DNA of 12,982 nt from an uncultured Actinomyces sp. (lineage in GTDB: Bacteria > Actinomycetota > Actinomycetes > Actinomycetales > Actinomycetaceae). Under the pieces are notes generated by a model. That model had not been told where the DNA came from and searched no databases. It saw nothing but the letters and a program-made list of their open reading frames with translations. The position numbers and the translations under genes are program-made. The stretch covers positions 1-12,982 of the forward strand of contig CALHZX010000064.1 of the NCBI GenBank assembly GCA_938040725.1, in the 5' to 3' direction. Positions 1 to 8,390 of the stretch are shown here, piece by piece. Each line of letters begins with the position of its first letter. Positions within the stretch are counted from its first letter, which is position 1.

Positions 1-769
1 CGCCCGTGTGGACCATCAGCTCGATGCCGCGACGCGGGTAGGGCGAGATGATGAGTCGCTCAAGCTCGGCGCGGATCCGCTCGGCGGAGACGATCTCCAG
101 GCGCGAGGCCATGGTTTCCATCGCGTTCATGACGTCCAGGTCGACGTCGAGGCCCAGCTGCGCGGAGAAGCGCGCGGCGCGCATGATGCGCAGCGGGTCG
201 TCGTCAAAGGACTGCTCGGCGGACACGGGGGTGCGCAGGTTACCGTCCGCGAGGTCCGCGAGGCCGCCGCACGGGTCGACGAGTGCCATCTGCGGCAGGC
301 GCATCGCCATCGCATTGACCGTGAAGTCGCGGCGCGTCAGGTCGCCCTCGAGCGTGTCGCCGAAGGTCACCTCGGGCTTGCGCGAACCGATCTCGTACTC
401 GTCGGTGCGGTAGGTCGTCACCTCGACGATCAGGTCGCCGCGGCGACCGCCGATCGTGCCAAACTCCTTGCCGATGTCCCAGGTCGCGTTACCCCACGTC
501 GCCAGGAGTTCCTCGGTGCGCTCGGGGCGCGCCGAGGTCGTCATATCAAAGTCGTGTGGAGTCACACCCAGGAACGCGTCACGCACGGGCCCGCCGACGA
601 GCGCGAGCTCCTCCCCGGCCTCGTGAAAAATCGTGCCGAGTTCCATAATCGCGGGCGGGAGCGCCGCAAAGGTCCTCGTGGCGTTCGCCATGAGGGTAGG
701 AATGTCCGTCGTTCCGGCGTTTTGCGCGGTCGCGGGGCCGTTATTCGGAGAAGCTGACTGGGTACTCAT
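1..769 (-). CDS. cca: CCA tRNA nucleotidyltransferase, 5' part (runs off the window)
   Basis: Adds or repairs the 3' CCA of tRNAs in the cytoplasm from CTP and ATP. Reading leftward from the ATG at 767-769 gives 256 residues with no stop before the window edge, so the C-terminus is missing. Residues 59-64 (GGPVRD) are the nucleotidyltransferase signature, and D73 and D75 in HDFDM are the metal-binding DxD, with E116 a likely third carboxylate. RRDFTVNAMA at 146-155 and DDPLRIMRAARF at 190-201 are class II CCA-enzyme/poly(A)-polymerase motifs. The first ~38 residues are a variable extension. No good ribosome binding site precedes the ATG (AGGGA lies only two bases away), so the start is slightly uncertain; a second ATG is at codon 27. 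The gene diverges from the Nudix gene, as Rv3907c does from Rv3908 in mycobacteria. The family also includes poly(A) polymerase, but in actinobacteria this orthologue is taken as the CCA enzyme. Confidence 0.93.
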   Translation of the reverse strand, partial: MSTQSASPNNGPATAQNAGTTDIPTLMANATRTFAALPPAIMELGTIFHEAGEELALVGGPVRDAFLGVTPHDFDMTTSARPERTEELLATWGNATWDIGKEFGTIGGRRGDLIVEVTTYRTDEYEIGSRKPEVTFGDTLEGDLTRRDFTVNAMAMRLPQMALVDPCGGLADLADGNLRTPVSAEQSFDDDPLRIMRAARFSAQLGLDVDLDVMNAMETMASRLEIVSAERIRAELERLIISPYPRRGIELMVHTG

Positions 770-826
770 CGTCCCTAAGCATGCCAGGAAAGGGCCCTGG
801 CCGACTACCGGGGGCCGCCTACCGGC

Positions 827-832
827 TAAAGT
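827..832 (+). promoter_or_regulatory. Candidate -10 box for a leaderless Nudix transcript
   Basis: TAAAGT fits the TANNNT -10 pattern and ends exactly six bases before the ATG at 839, so transcription would begin at or within a base of the start codon. The only Shine-Dalgarno-like bases (GGAG, 833-836) are two bases from the ATG, too close to work well. A convincing -35 hexamer is not seen. Two copies of CTACCGG (805-811 and 819-825) lie just upstream and could be an operator. Leaderless mRNAs are common in actinobacteria; the assignment here is inference. Confidence 0.4.
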
Positions 833-838
833 GGAGTC

Positions 839-1372
839 ATGCCTGCACGTCCAGTTGACCGCCGAGGCGGGGTGCCCAGACCCCCGCGTCGGTCCACTTC
901 TGTGCGCGCGGGCCGCTCTCACCTGCCGATTTCCGCGGAAACCAGCGCGGGCGGCATCGTCGTCGACGTGCGTGACGGAATTCCCTATGCGGCGTTGATC
1001 GCGCGACGCAATCGAGCGGGCCGCATCGAGTGGTGCCTGCCCAAGGGCCACCTCGAGGGTTCCGAGACCCCCCAGCAGGCCGCGCTGCGCGAGGTCGCGG
1101 AGGAAACAGGCATCCACGGGCGCATCATCCGCCACCTCGCGTCGATCGACTACTGGTTCTCCGGCAACGACCGCCGCGTCCACAAGGTCGTCCACCACTA
1201 CCTCATGGGGTATGAGGCCGGCACGATCACCGTCGATGGGGATCCGGATCACGAGGCCGAGGAGGCCGCGTGGGTGCCGCTGCGCGACGTCTCGCGCCAG
1301 CTCGCCTACCCCAACGAGCGTCGCATCGTGCGCATCGCCCTCGACCTGCTGTATCGGGATGGCCGTGACTAG
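839..1372 (+). CDS. Nudix hydrolase, MutT4-like
   Basis: A 177-residue Nudix (MutT) family pyrophosphohydrolase, likely cytoplasmic, that cleaves a nucleoside diphosphate linked to another group. The full Nudix box is present at residues 70-92: G70, E76, R84, E85, E88, E89, G91 all fit GX5EX7REUXEEXGU. The domain begins near residue 34 with ETSAGGIVVD and contains SIDYWF and VHKVVHHYLM, closely like my recollection of mycobacterial MutT4 (Rv3908), the syntenic gene. The first ~30 residues are Arg/Pro-rich, as in that orthologue, and probably disordered. It heads the plus-strand operon and its end overlaps the next gene by 8 to 14 bases. The substrate (oxidised nucleotide, dinucleoside polyphosphate or another) cannot be told from sequence. 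The ATG is preferred for its position six bases after a -10 box; a later GTG is possible. Confidence 0.9.
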   Translation: MPARPVDRRGGVPRPPRRSTSVRAGRSHLPISAETSAGGIVVDVRDGIPYAALIARRNRAGRIEWCLPKGHLEGSETPQQAALREVAEETGIHGRIIRHLASIDYWFSGNDRRVHKVVHHYLMGYEAGTITVDGDPDHEAEEAAWVPLRDVSRQLAYPNERRIVRIALDLLYRDGRD

Positions 1373-3791
1373 GCGCGCGGTACGGGTGGCTGCCCTGTGC
1401 GCGGCGCTGGCTCTTCCCTTCGGCCTCGGGCTGCACGAGGCCGGGGCCGCTCCCCGTCTCGCGGGAGCCTCGCAGTCCGACGCGTCTCGCCCCGCGGTGA
1501 TGGGCACGGCGGCCGAGGCATCGGGTCTCGTCATCTCCATTAACTCGCTCTCCCCGCGCATCGTGACGAGCGAAAACGAAGTGATCGTCTCCGGTACGGT
1601 CCGTAATGATTCGCCGACGACGCTCGCGAATATCTCCCTCGAGGTGTTCGTCGCCAACGAGACGCCGATTTCGGTGACCGCGCTCACGACGGCACTCACC
1701 AAGGACGAACCCGACGCCACGCACGCCGCGTCCTCCTCGCTCACCGACATCACCCGCGGAGCCACGGTCCCCTTCGACATCCACATCCCCACCTCCTCGC
1801 TTCCCCTGACCGACGCGACCGAGTGGGGGCCACGCGTCATCACCGTGGCCGCCAACTCCGGCGAATACTCCGGCAAGGACCGTTCGATCCTCGTGTGGGA
1901 CTCAGGCGCCCAGGTCTCCGCCTCACGTGTCAACGCCGTGGTCCCCTGGACGTCGACGAGCGCCACCCAGGACCAGGCCGAACGCTCCGCCGTCCTGAAC
2001 TTAGCTGCCTCCCCCGGCGTCACCCTCGCCGTTGACCCGCTGCTCATCCCGCGCGGACCGCAGCCCACCGCCTCGCCGAGCCCCTCGCCCGATTCCGACG
2101 CCTCTCACGGACAATCGGGTCAGTCCGATCAGTCCGGCACCCAGTCGGGGCAGTCGGGCGCCGCCACGGCCTCGCCGAGCCCATCCTCCTCCCCCACCCC
2201 GACACCCGCACCCACGGCGACCGACCCCGCGCAGCGCTCGCGTGACCTCCAGTCCGAGGCCTTCGTGTCAGCCCTCATGGGGACAGCAAACGAACTCATT
2301 GCACTGCCCGAGGGCGACGCCGACCTCGGCGCCCTCGCCCTGTCGGGCAACACGGGCTTCTGGGACCGCGCCTCCCGCTCGATCGCGGCCTTCCCCTCAT
2401 CCCTGCGCGAGGCCGGCTGGGTGGCCCCCACGACCTCACCCACGGCCTCACCCGCGTCTCCGACCCCCTCGCCCTCCGCGAGTTCCACGGAAACCCCCGG
2501 CCCCACCGCTTCGTCGTCTCCGTCCGGCCAGAGCGGCACGACAACAACCACGCCCGACGCGGGGCCCACGATCCTACGCAACGTCGCGTGGCCAGCCGAC
2601 ACGACCTTCGGTGCGACATTCCTGTCGAACTACGCTTCCGCCGACCAGATCACGATCGCGCCGACCTCGGAACTCACCCCCGCCGAAGAAGTCACCTTCA
2701 CCTCCTACGCGCGCGTGAACGTCAACCCTGCGACGGGCGAGACGGCAACCGACGGCACCGGGGCGCGCACGCTCGCCCAGCAGGCCGACCTCGCCTCAAT
2801 CCTGTCGTGGAACGCCTCCGGCGGCGACGAGCTAGACGCCGAGCAGGCCCTCGCGGCGATCACGGCGATCATCGGGCGGGAACGCCCCGCCTCGTCGCGC
2901 ACTCTCTTCGCGGCGGCCGGGCGCGGCACGACCATCAACGAATCCCTCACCAAACGCGTCAACGCCCTCTTTTCCCCGCGCTGGGTCTCCGCCCAGACTT
3001 TCAGTGACATCGCCTCCAGTGAGCCGACCGACGTCGAGCGGCAGACCGTCGACGCAGGCACGCTCGACGCGGACACGTCCACCGCGATCTCAGCCATGGC
3101 CTCGTCCCTGACCAGCCTCGAGCCTCTCGCGAAGGCCACGGACGATCCCGACGCGGTGTATGACTCGGTCACGCCGCAGATCCTGCCCTCCCTGGCCGCG
3201 CAGCGCACCCCCTCCGAACAGCTCGACTCTGCGACCGCGATGACGTCGCAGATCACGGGCATGCTCTCCGCGGTGACCGTCGAACCGTCCTCGGCCGTCA
3301 ACCTCATCAATAAGTCCGCGAACTTCCCCGTCCTCGTGCGCAATAACCTCCCGTGGCCCGTCCACGTCGACGTCACCCTCGTGCCCGACGACCCGCGTCT
3401 GCGCGCCACCCCAGCGCTCTCCCAGACGCTGGCCGCGCAGGGCGCCACGACCGTCGAGGTGCCCGTGGGCGCGATCGGCAGCGGCGACATCGAGGTCACC
3501 TACAAGGTCACGACGCCGGACGGCCACATCCTCGACGACTCCCAGACCGTGACCGTGCGCATGCGCGCCGGGTGGGAGGACGCGATCACCGCCGTCATCG
3601 CCTCCCTCTTCGGAGCGCTCTTCCTCGTCGGCATCACGCGGTCGCTCCGCAAACGAGCCGCCCTCAAGGCACAGGGCTCGTCCGAAGCCGACTCGTCCGA
3701 GGTCGGTTCCACCGATGCCGGTAGCGCCGACGAAGCACCCACTGACCACAACACCGAATCCGAGACAGCAACGACGAAGGAGAACCCATGA
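1359..3791 (+). CDS. DUF6049-type membrane-anchored extracytoplasmic protein
   Basis: An 810-residue protein in the position of mycobacterial Rv3909. ATG 1359 (or GTG 1365) is chosen over an upstream ATG at 1212 because it gives a signal peptide at once: TRRAVR, then a hydrophobic run VAALCAALALPFGLGL, then a small-residue cleavage zone (AGAA). A large exported region follows, with beta-sandwich-like sequence at about 50-225. Two Ser/Pro/Thr/Gln-rich linkers lie at about 234-286 and 358-402. A single membrane helix near 739-765 is followed by Arg/Lys and a short acidic cytoplasmic tail, so most of the chain lies outside the membrane. The function is unknown. Its conserved place just before murJ, with an ATGA overlap of stop and start, suggests a role with the flippase in cell-wall precursor export; that is inference. 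No catalytic motif is recognised. Confidence 0.85.
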   Translation: MAVTRRAVRVAALCAALALPFGLGLHEAGAAPRLAGASQSDASRPAVMGTAAEASGLVISINSLSPRIVTSENEVIVSGTVRNDSPTTLANISLEVFVANETPISVTALTTALTKDEPDATHAASSSLTDITRGATVPFDIHIPTSSLPLTDATEWGPRVITVAANSGEYSGKDRSILVWDSGAQVSASRVNAVVPWTSTSATQDQAERSAVLNLAASPGVTLAVDPLLIPRGPQPTASPSPSPDSDASHGQSGQSDQSGTQSGQSGAATASPSPSSSPTPTPAPTATDPAQRSRDLQSEAFVSALMGTANELIALPEGDADLGALALSGNTGFWDRASRSIAAFPSSLREAGWVAPTTSPTASPASPTPSPSASSTETPGPTASSSPSGQSGTTTTTPDAGPTILRNVAWPADTTFGATFLSNYASADQITIAPTSELTPAEEVTFTSYARVNVNPATGETATDGTGARTLAQQADLASILSWNASGGDELDAEQALAAITAIIGRERPASSRTLFAAAGRGTTINESLTKRVNALFSPRWVSAQTFSDIASSEPTDVERQTVDAGTLDADTSTAISAMASSLTSLEPLAKATDDPDAVYDSVTPQILPSLAAQRTPSEQLDSATAMTSQITGMLSAVTVEPSSAVNLINKSANFPVLVRNNLPWPVHVDVTLVPDDPRLRATPALSQTLAAQGATTVEVPVGAIGSGDIEVTYKVTTPDGHILDDSQTVTVRMRAGWEDAITAVIASLFGALFLVGITRSLRKRAALKAQGSSEADSSEVGSTDAGSADEAPTDHNTESETATTKENP
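2109..2159 (+). repeat. Degenerate GQS-type repeat coding a flexible linker
   Basis: Imperfect 9-15 base units containing CAGTC or CAATC code for Gln-Ser-Gly steps (GQSGQSDQSGTQSGQSG) within the first low-complexity linker of the DUF6049-type protein. Such stretches are slippage-prone and probably vary in length between strains. Confidence 0.6.
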
Positions 3792-6700
3792 GCTCGAATA
3801 CGCCTCGCCGATCGATCCTGAGGGCATCGGCGCTCATGGCATCGGGCACCATGGTGTCGCGCATCCTCGGCTTCATCCGTAACGCGATGCTCATCGCCGC
3901 GGTTGGCGCAACCGCCGGCGGCGTCGGCGCCGCGTTCCAGACGGCAAACACGCTGCCCAACACCGTCTTCAATCTGCTGGCCTCCGGTATCTTCGACGCG
4001 GTCCTGGTACCCCAGATCGTGGGCGCGATCAAGCGCCGCCACGACGGTGATACCTACGTCAACCGGCTGCTCACCCTCGCGGGAACACTTCTCTTCCTCG
4101 TCACCTTCGTGACGATGGTGCTCGCCCCCGTGCTCGTCATGATCACGGCCGCCGGCTACACCGAGGACATCCGCAACCTCGCGATTTTGTTTGCGCTGCT
4201 GTGCCTGCCCCAGCTCTTCTTCTACGGGCTCTACAACCTGCTGGGTGAGCTTCTCAACGCCCGTGAAATCTTCGGACCCTACATGTGGGCGCCCGTCGTC
4301 AACAACGTCGTCGGCATCGCCGGCCTCGGCCTCTTCCTCGTGATCTGGGGCAGCGCTCCCGACGGCGGCATTCCCGCGGGTGACCTGACAGGCGCACAGT
4401 TCTGGGTGCTCGCGGGCTCAGCGACCCTGGGCGTCATCTGCCAGGCGCTGTGCCTACTGTGGCCGATGCGTCGGGCAGGCGTGTCCTTCAAGCCGGACTT
4501 TCACTTCCGCGGAACCTCCTTCGGGTCGATGCCGCGCGTGGCCGGATGGACGTTTGCGACCCTCGGCGTCTCCCAGGTCGGCGTCCTGTCGACGAACAAC
4601 CTGGCGGCCATGGCCGACGGCTTCATCGGCCGCAACGGCGCGCAGGGCGGCGTCGTCGGCATCCTGGCCTACTCGACGGCCTTCATGATCTTCATGGTCC
4701 CGCAGTCGCTCATCACCGTGTCCCTGACGACCGCGATCTTCACCCGCATGGCCGGGGCCGTGGCCGACGGTGACGACCGGGCGGTGGCCGGCAGCTACCA
4801 CCTGGGCGTGCGCACGATCACGTCACTGACCCTCGTCGCAGCGGCCATGCTCATGGCCGGATCCGTTCCCATGATGGAGATCGCGATGGCGGCAAAGGGC
4901 GGAGATCCCGAGGCCGTGACCGGCTACGCCCTCGTCCTCGTCTCGCTGATGCCCGGCGTCGCTTCGACTGGCATGGTCCTCATGAGCCAGCGCGTCTTCT
5001 TCGCCTACGAGAACGTCAAGCCCGTGTTCCTCATGGGCATCGGCCCCACGATCATCCAGGTCATCGTCGGCTGGTCGATGTATGCCCTCACCGGCGCACG
5101 CTGGTGGGTCGTCGCTGCGGCCCTCGGCGAGACCGCCTGCCGCCTGACGCAGGGCGTCATCGCCGTCGTGTGGGTCTCACGCGAAAATAGCTTCGTGGAT
5201 CGCGCGGGACTGCTGCGCTCCTACGTCGCCTACCTGGGCAGCGCGATCGTCGCCGGCCTCGTCGGCTTCGCCGTGCTGTGGATCATGGGCATCCACACGG
5301 GCATCTCCTCAACGCTGGGACGCATGGCGCTGGCGGGCGTCAAGCTTTCCGTCGTCTCGGCGGTGACCGGCCTCGTCAACCTGATCGTCCTACGCTTCGC
5401 GGCACCCCGCGAATCCGCTGCAATGATGCGCCCGCTACTCACGCGCCTGCACGTGCCGGGCGCTGTGGTGAACATCCTGGCAGCGTCTTCCACTGCGACC
5501 CCCAACCCAGCTGCGATAATGACGGGACACACACCCGACCAGACGGAGGACCCGATGGCTCCCACGCCCGAACGCACCGGCGACGAGAAGAAACTGCCGT
5601 CGTTCGACGAGGTCGTCGCTGACTCGCCGATTCCGGCTCCCCCGGCGCCCCCGGCCTCGTCGAGCGACGAATCGGTTGACGCTCCGCCCATTCCTACCCC
5701 CGCCGAGGTCCCGTCATTCGGCCCCGCGACGCAGGCTCCCGTCGAGAATCCCATCGTTGCCGAGGCCCTCGCAGCGCCCACTGTTGAGGCCATCGCCCAG
5801 GCGCAGGGCATCCCCCTGCCCGACGCGGACGCGGTCCCCGCACCGCAGACCGACCCCATTCCGAGCCCCGATGCGGACCCGACCCCCGAGCCGGATAGCC
5901 GATCAATGGCCGAATCCCTGGCGGACCTGGGTGTCGAGCCCCTCACGGGCCCCACGGACAGCGCCAACGTTGCCTCCTCGGTCTTCCCGCTCGCTCCGCC
6001 GCCGCCCGCACCCGCGGCCAACGGATACGAACGCGAAGGCGAGATCAACCCCGAGGACTACCCTCACCCCGAGCCCCTGGCCGACGCGCCCGCCACGCAC
6101 CAGATCCCCCGCGTGCAGCCGATGGCCGACACTGCGATCCCCGCTCCCCCGGTCGACGATCCGACCGAGGTCATGGACTCCCTTCCGCCCATCCCGGCTG
6201 CTCCCGCACAAGCTTCCCCGGCCTCGTCCGACGCGGACGACACCACGCCCGAGCGTTCCGCCAAGCTGATCGACCCGACCCGCCCCGCACTCATCTTCGG
6301 CGTCGTTCTGTTCCTCTTTGGTGCAATCTGGGGTCCGTGGATGGCGACGCGACCGGTCACCGACCTGGACCTGGGCCAGTCGCTGCGCGACGGCTTGACC
6401 GCCCAGGAATCCGGCGAGGAGCCCGCACCCGTGCTCACGACGACGCCTCCCCCGACCGATTCCGTGACGCCCGTGATCTCCTCGGTGCAGGTCCTGTCGT
6501 GGAACAACGACGACGGCGACCACCCGGACCGTGCGATCAACATGATCGACTCGAACCCGTCCACATCGTGGTCCTCGCGCTGGTTCGACACCAACCAGTT
6601 CCGCGACGAGACCTCCGTGACGATCGTCGTCAAGCTCCAACAGAAGGCCACCGTATCCTCGGTGACGCTCAACATGGATCCGGCGACCTCCGGCGGCGAG

Positions 6701-6898
6701 CTCGTCGTACGTAACGTCACGGACCCGTCAAACCCGCGCGGTGGAACAGAACTGGCCTCGTCGGCGTTGTCTCCAACGACTACGATTAAGCTCCCGACAC
6801 CTGTCGAAACCGACTCGATCGCGCTGCAGTTCCGCTCGATGCCCAAGGGCCAGGACGGCCGCAACTGGGCGTGGATCTCCGAACTCACCGTTCAGTAA
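3788..6898 (+). CDS. murJ: Lipid II flippase MurJ with C-terminal extension
   Basis: Moves the peptidoglycan precursor lipid II across the cytoplasmic membrane (MOP exporter superfamily, MviN). The first ~545 residues form the multi-helix core. SRILGFIRN near 24-32 carries two arginines (R25, R31) at the place of essential arginines of E. coli MurJ, and NTLPNTVFNLLASG is typical of the family. At 1036 residues it is about twice a core-only MurJ. The extension has a Pro/Ala/Asp-rich linker (about 590-830), one membrane helix (about 833-853) and a C-terminal domain (about 896-1036) with an AINMIDSNPSTSW stretch resembling discoidin/F5-8C carbohydrate-binding folds. Mycobacterial MviN has a pseudokinase in the linker position; none of its motifs is visible here. 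AAGGAG lies six bases before the ATG, which overlaps the upstream stop by four bases. The core assignment is sure; the C-terminal fold is inferred. Confidence 0.95.
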   Translation: MSSNTPRRSILRASALMASGTMVSRILGFIRNAMLIAAVGATAGGVGAAFQTANTLPNTVFNLLASGIFDAVLVPQIVGAIKRRHDGDTYVNRLLTLAGTLLFLVTFVTMVLAPVLVMITAAGYTEDIRNLAILFALLCLPQLFFYGLYNLLGELLNAREIFGPYMWAPVVNNVVGIAGLGLFLVIWGSAPDGGIPAGDLTGAQFWVLAGSATLGVICQALCLLWPMRRAGVSFKPDFHFRGTSFGSMPRVAGWTFATLGVSQVGVLSTNNLAAMADGFIGRNGAQGGVVGILAYSTAFMIFMVPQSLITVSLTTAIFTRMAGAVADGDDRAVAGSYHLGVRTITSLTLVAAAMLMAGSVPMMEIAMAAKGGDPEAVTGYALVLVSLMPGVASTGMVLMSQRVFFAYENVKPVFLMGIGPTIIQVIVGWSMYALTGARWWVVAAALGETACRLTQGVIAVVWVSRENSFVDRAGLLRSYVAYLGSAIVAGLVGFAVLWIMGIHTGISSTLGRMALAGVKLSVVSAVTGLVNLIVLRFAAPRESAAMMRPLLTRLHVPGAVVNILAASSTATPNPAAIMTGHTPDQTEDPMAPTPERTGDEKKLPSFDEVVADSPIPAPPAPPASSSDESVDAPPIPTPAEVPSFGPATQAPVENPIVAEALAAPTVEAIAQAQGIPLPDADAVPAPQTDPIPSPDADPTPEPDSRSMAESLADLGVEPLTGPTDSANVASSVFPLAPPPPAPAANGYEREGEINPEDYPHPEPLADAPATHQIPRVQPMADTAIPAPPVDDPTEVMDSLPPIPAAPAQASPASSDADDTTPERSAKLIDPTRPALIFGVVLFLFGAIWGPWMATRPVTDLDLGQSLRDGLTAQESGEEPAPVLTTTPPPTDSVTPVISSVQVLSWNNDDGDHPDRAINMIDSNPSTSWSSRWFDTNQFRDETSVTIVVKLQQKATVSSVTLNMDPATSGGELVVRNVTDPSNPRGGTELASSALSPTTTIKLPTPVETDSIALQFRSMPKGQDGRNWAWISELTVQ
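5545..5557 (+). promoter_or_regulatory. Internal ribosome binding site and in-frame ATG inside murJ
   Basis: GGAGG at 5545-5549 is followed by five bases and an ATG at 5555-5557 in the murJ frame (codon 590). GATAAT, a good -10-like hexamer, lies upstream at 5515-5520; no clear -35 is seen. Initiation here would give a 447-residue protein with the acidic linker, one membrane helix and the discoidin-like domain but none of the flippase core. The site falls exactly where the conserved MurJ core has ended. Confidence 0.45.
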
Positions 6899-6916
6899 CC
6901 CCTAAGGAGGGCACGC

Positions 6917-7954
6917 ATGTCTTTCGTGACGATTCCGGGCCTTGTGACGGCCGAAAACACCGATACCACCGCTGAGACCGCCGAGGTGCAGATCCCGTCG
7001 GCCGAGGTGCCCGAGGGCGCCACCGTCCACGACGTCGTCATCGTCGGCTCGGGTCCCGCCGGCTACACGGCCGCCGTCTACACGGCCCGCGCCGACCTCG
7101 CCCCCATCGTGCTGGCCGGCCAGCTGGCCGCGGGTGGCGCGCTCATGAACACGACCGAGGTCGAGAACTTCCCCGGCTTCCCCGAGGGCATTCAGGGCCC
7201 CGAGCTCATGGACAACATGCGCGAGCAGGCCGAGAAGTTCGGCGCGGACGTGCGCTACGAGGACGTCGTCGCCGTCAACCTGGAGGGCGACGTCAAGGCC
7301 GTGGCGACCGAGGACGAGGTCTTCTACGCGCGCACCGTCATCCTGGCGACGGGTTCCGAGTACCGTCACATGAACGTGCCCGGCGAGGACGAGTTCTCTG
7401 GCCGCGGCGTCTCCTACTGCGCGACCTGCGACGGCTTCTTCTTCAAGGATCGTCGCCTGGCCGTCATCGGCGGCGGCGACTCCGCGATGGAGGAGGCGAC
7501 CTTCCTGACGAACTTCGCGTCCGAGGTCGTCGTCGTGCACCGTCGCGACGCCCTGCGCGCCTCGCGCGTCATGGCTGACCGCGCCCTGAACAACCCGAAG
7601 ATCTCCTTCGAGTGGAACGCGACCGTCTCCGAGGTCCTCGGCGACGAGGCCGTGACCGGCCTGCGCCTGACCTCCACGGTGGATGGCTCCACTCGCGAGA
7701 TCGCCGTGGACGGCGTGTTCGTCGCGATCGGCCACCTGCCGCGCACGGGCTTCCTGCGTGGCCAGGTCGCGCTCGACGAGGCCGGCTACATCACGGTCGA
7801 CGAGCCGTCGACGCGCACGTCCGTGGCGGGCGTGTTCGCGTGCGGTGACGCCGTGGACCACACGTACCGACAGGCCATCACGGCCGCCGGCTCGGGCTGC
7901 CGCGCCGCCCTGGATGCGGAGCGCTGGCTGGCTTCTCTGGGCGACCAGGCGTGA
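6917..7954 (+). CDS. trxB: Thioredoxin-disulfide reductase
   Basis: FAD enzyme that passes electrons from NADPH to thioredoxin in the cytoplasm. The 345-residue product has the FAD Rossmann motif GSGPAG at 44-49 and the redox-active pair C168-A-T-C171. The NADPH-site GGGDSA follows, then HRRDALRAS for the 2'-phosphate, and the second FAD motif GVFACGDAVD near the end. All key residues are present. The ~37 residues before the Rossmann fold are longer than usual for low-molecular-weight TrxB and poor in structure-forming sequence. The start is supported by AAGGAGG at 6904-6910 before the ATG. The gene lies 18 bases after murJ; the sigma factor/anti-sigma pair found between these genes in mycobacteria is absent, and no thioredoxin gene follows. 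Confidence 0.96.
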   Translation: MSFVTIPGLVTAENTDTTAETAEVQIPSAEVPEGATVHDVVIVGSGPAGYTAAVYTARADLAPIVLAGQLAAGGALMNTTEVENFPGFPEGIQGPELMDNMREQAEKFGADVRYEDVVAVNLEGDVKAVATEDEVFYARTVILATGSEYRHMNVPGEDEFSGRGVSYCATCDGFFFKDRRLAVIGGGDSAMEEATFLTNFASEVVVVHRRDALRASRVMADRALNNPKISFEWNATVSEVLGDEAVTGLRLTSTVDGSTREIAVDGVFVAIGHLPRTGFLRGQVALDEAGYITVDEPSTRTSVAGVFACGDAVDHTYRQAITAAGSGCRAALDAERWLASLGDQA

Positions 7955-8382
7955 TCTCCTCCCCCGCTGCCCCCGGCGCGTCCGGTGCTGGCGCGCCCCG
8001 GCCTCGTACCTGCCCGTGCGGGTCGGGGGCCCTGTTGGCGCAGTGCTGCGGGCCTTACCTGGATGGGGAGGCGGCTCCGACCGCCGAGGCGCTCATGCGG
8101 TCGCGTTACACGGCGTTCGCACTGCGCGACGAGGACTACCTGTTTCGCACGTGGCACCCGCGCACGCGCCCCGCTCCCCCGTACTGGGTGGAGGGGACGC
8201 AGTGGACGGGCCTGCGGATCCTGGGGGCCGAGGCCGGGGGTCCTTCCGACGAGGAGGGCACCGTGACGTTCGTGGCCTCGTGGCGTGACGTGGCTACCGG
8301 CGACACCGGGCAGATGCGCGAGCGTTCGCGCTTCTCGCGGCGGGCCGGGCGCTGGGTGTACGAGTACGGCGCAAACGACTGA
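7951..8382 (+). CDS. YchJ family protein (UPF0225) with SEC-C motif
   Basis: A 143-residue protein starting at a GTG that overlaps the trxB stop in GTGA, so translation is probably coupled. C21-P-C-G-S-G followed by C32-C33-G-P-Y is the SEC-C type metal-binding motif that opens YchJ proteins. The stretch EALMRSRYTAFALRDEDYLFRTWHP is the family core, an NTF2-like domain, and VTFVASW with the C-terminal RSRFSRRAGRWVYEYG closes it. The length is usual for the family. The biochemical role is unknown; SEC-C elements bind zinc in other proteins. Placement directly after thioredoxin reductase could hint at redox or metal stress, but that is only context. Confidence 0.9.
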   Translation: MISSPAAPGASGAGAPRPRTCPCGSGALLAQCCGPYLDGEAAPTAEALMRSRYTAFALRDEDYLFRTWHPRTRPAPPYWVEGTQWTGLRILGAEAGGPSDEEGTVTFVASWRDVATGDTGQMRERSRFSRRAGRWVYEYGAND

Positions 8383-8390
8383 CACTACGG

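Noticed and set aside
8..757. Long plus-strand frame of 249 codons
   Set aside because: It is the antisense shadow of the CCA-enzyme gene, which shows clear catalytic motifs on the minus strand; the product is Arg/Gly-rich without domain sense.
1212..1358. Upstream start for the DUF6049-type protein
   Set aside because: It would overlap the Nudix gene by 160 bases and put 49 Arg/Ser-rich residues before a good signal peptide that begins at 1359.
2109..2159. CRISPR-like or tandem regulatory array
   Set aside because: The repeats are short, degenerate and in frame, coding a Gly/Gln/Ser linker; no spacers.
1227..6888. Many long antisense frames under the DUF6049 and murJ genes
   Set aside because: Typical of GC-rich coding DNA; products are low-complexity and lack start signals.
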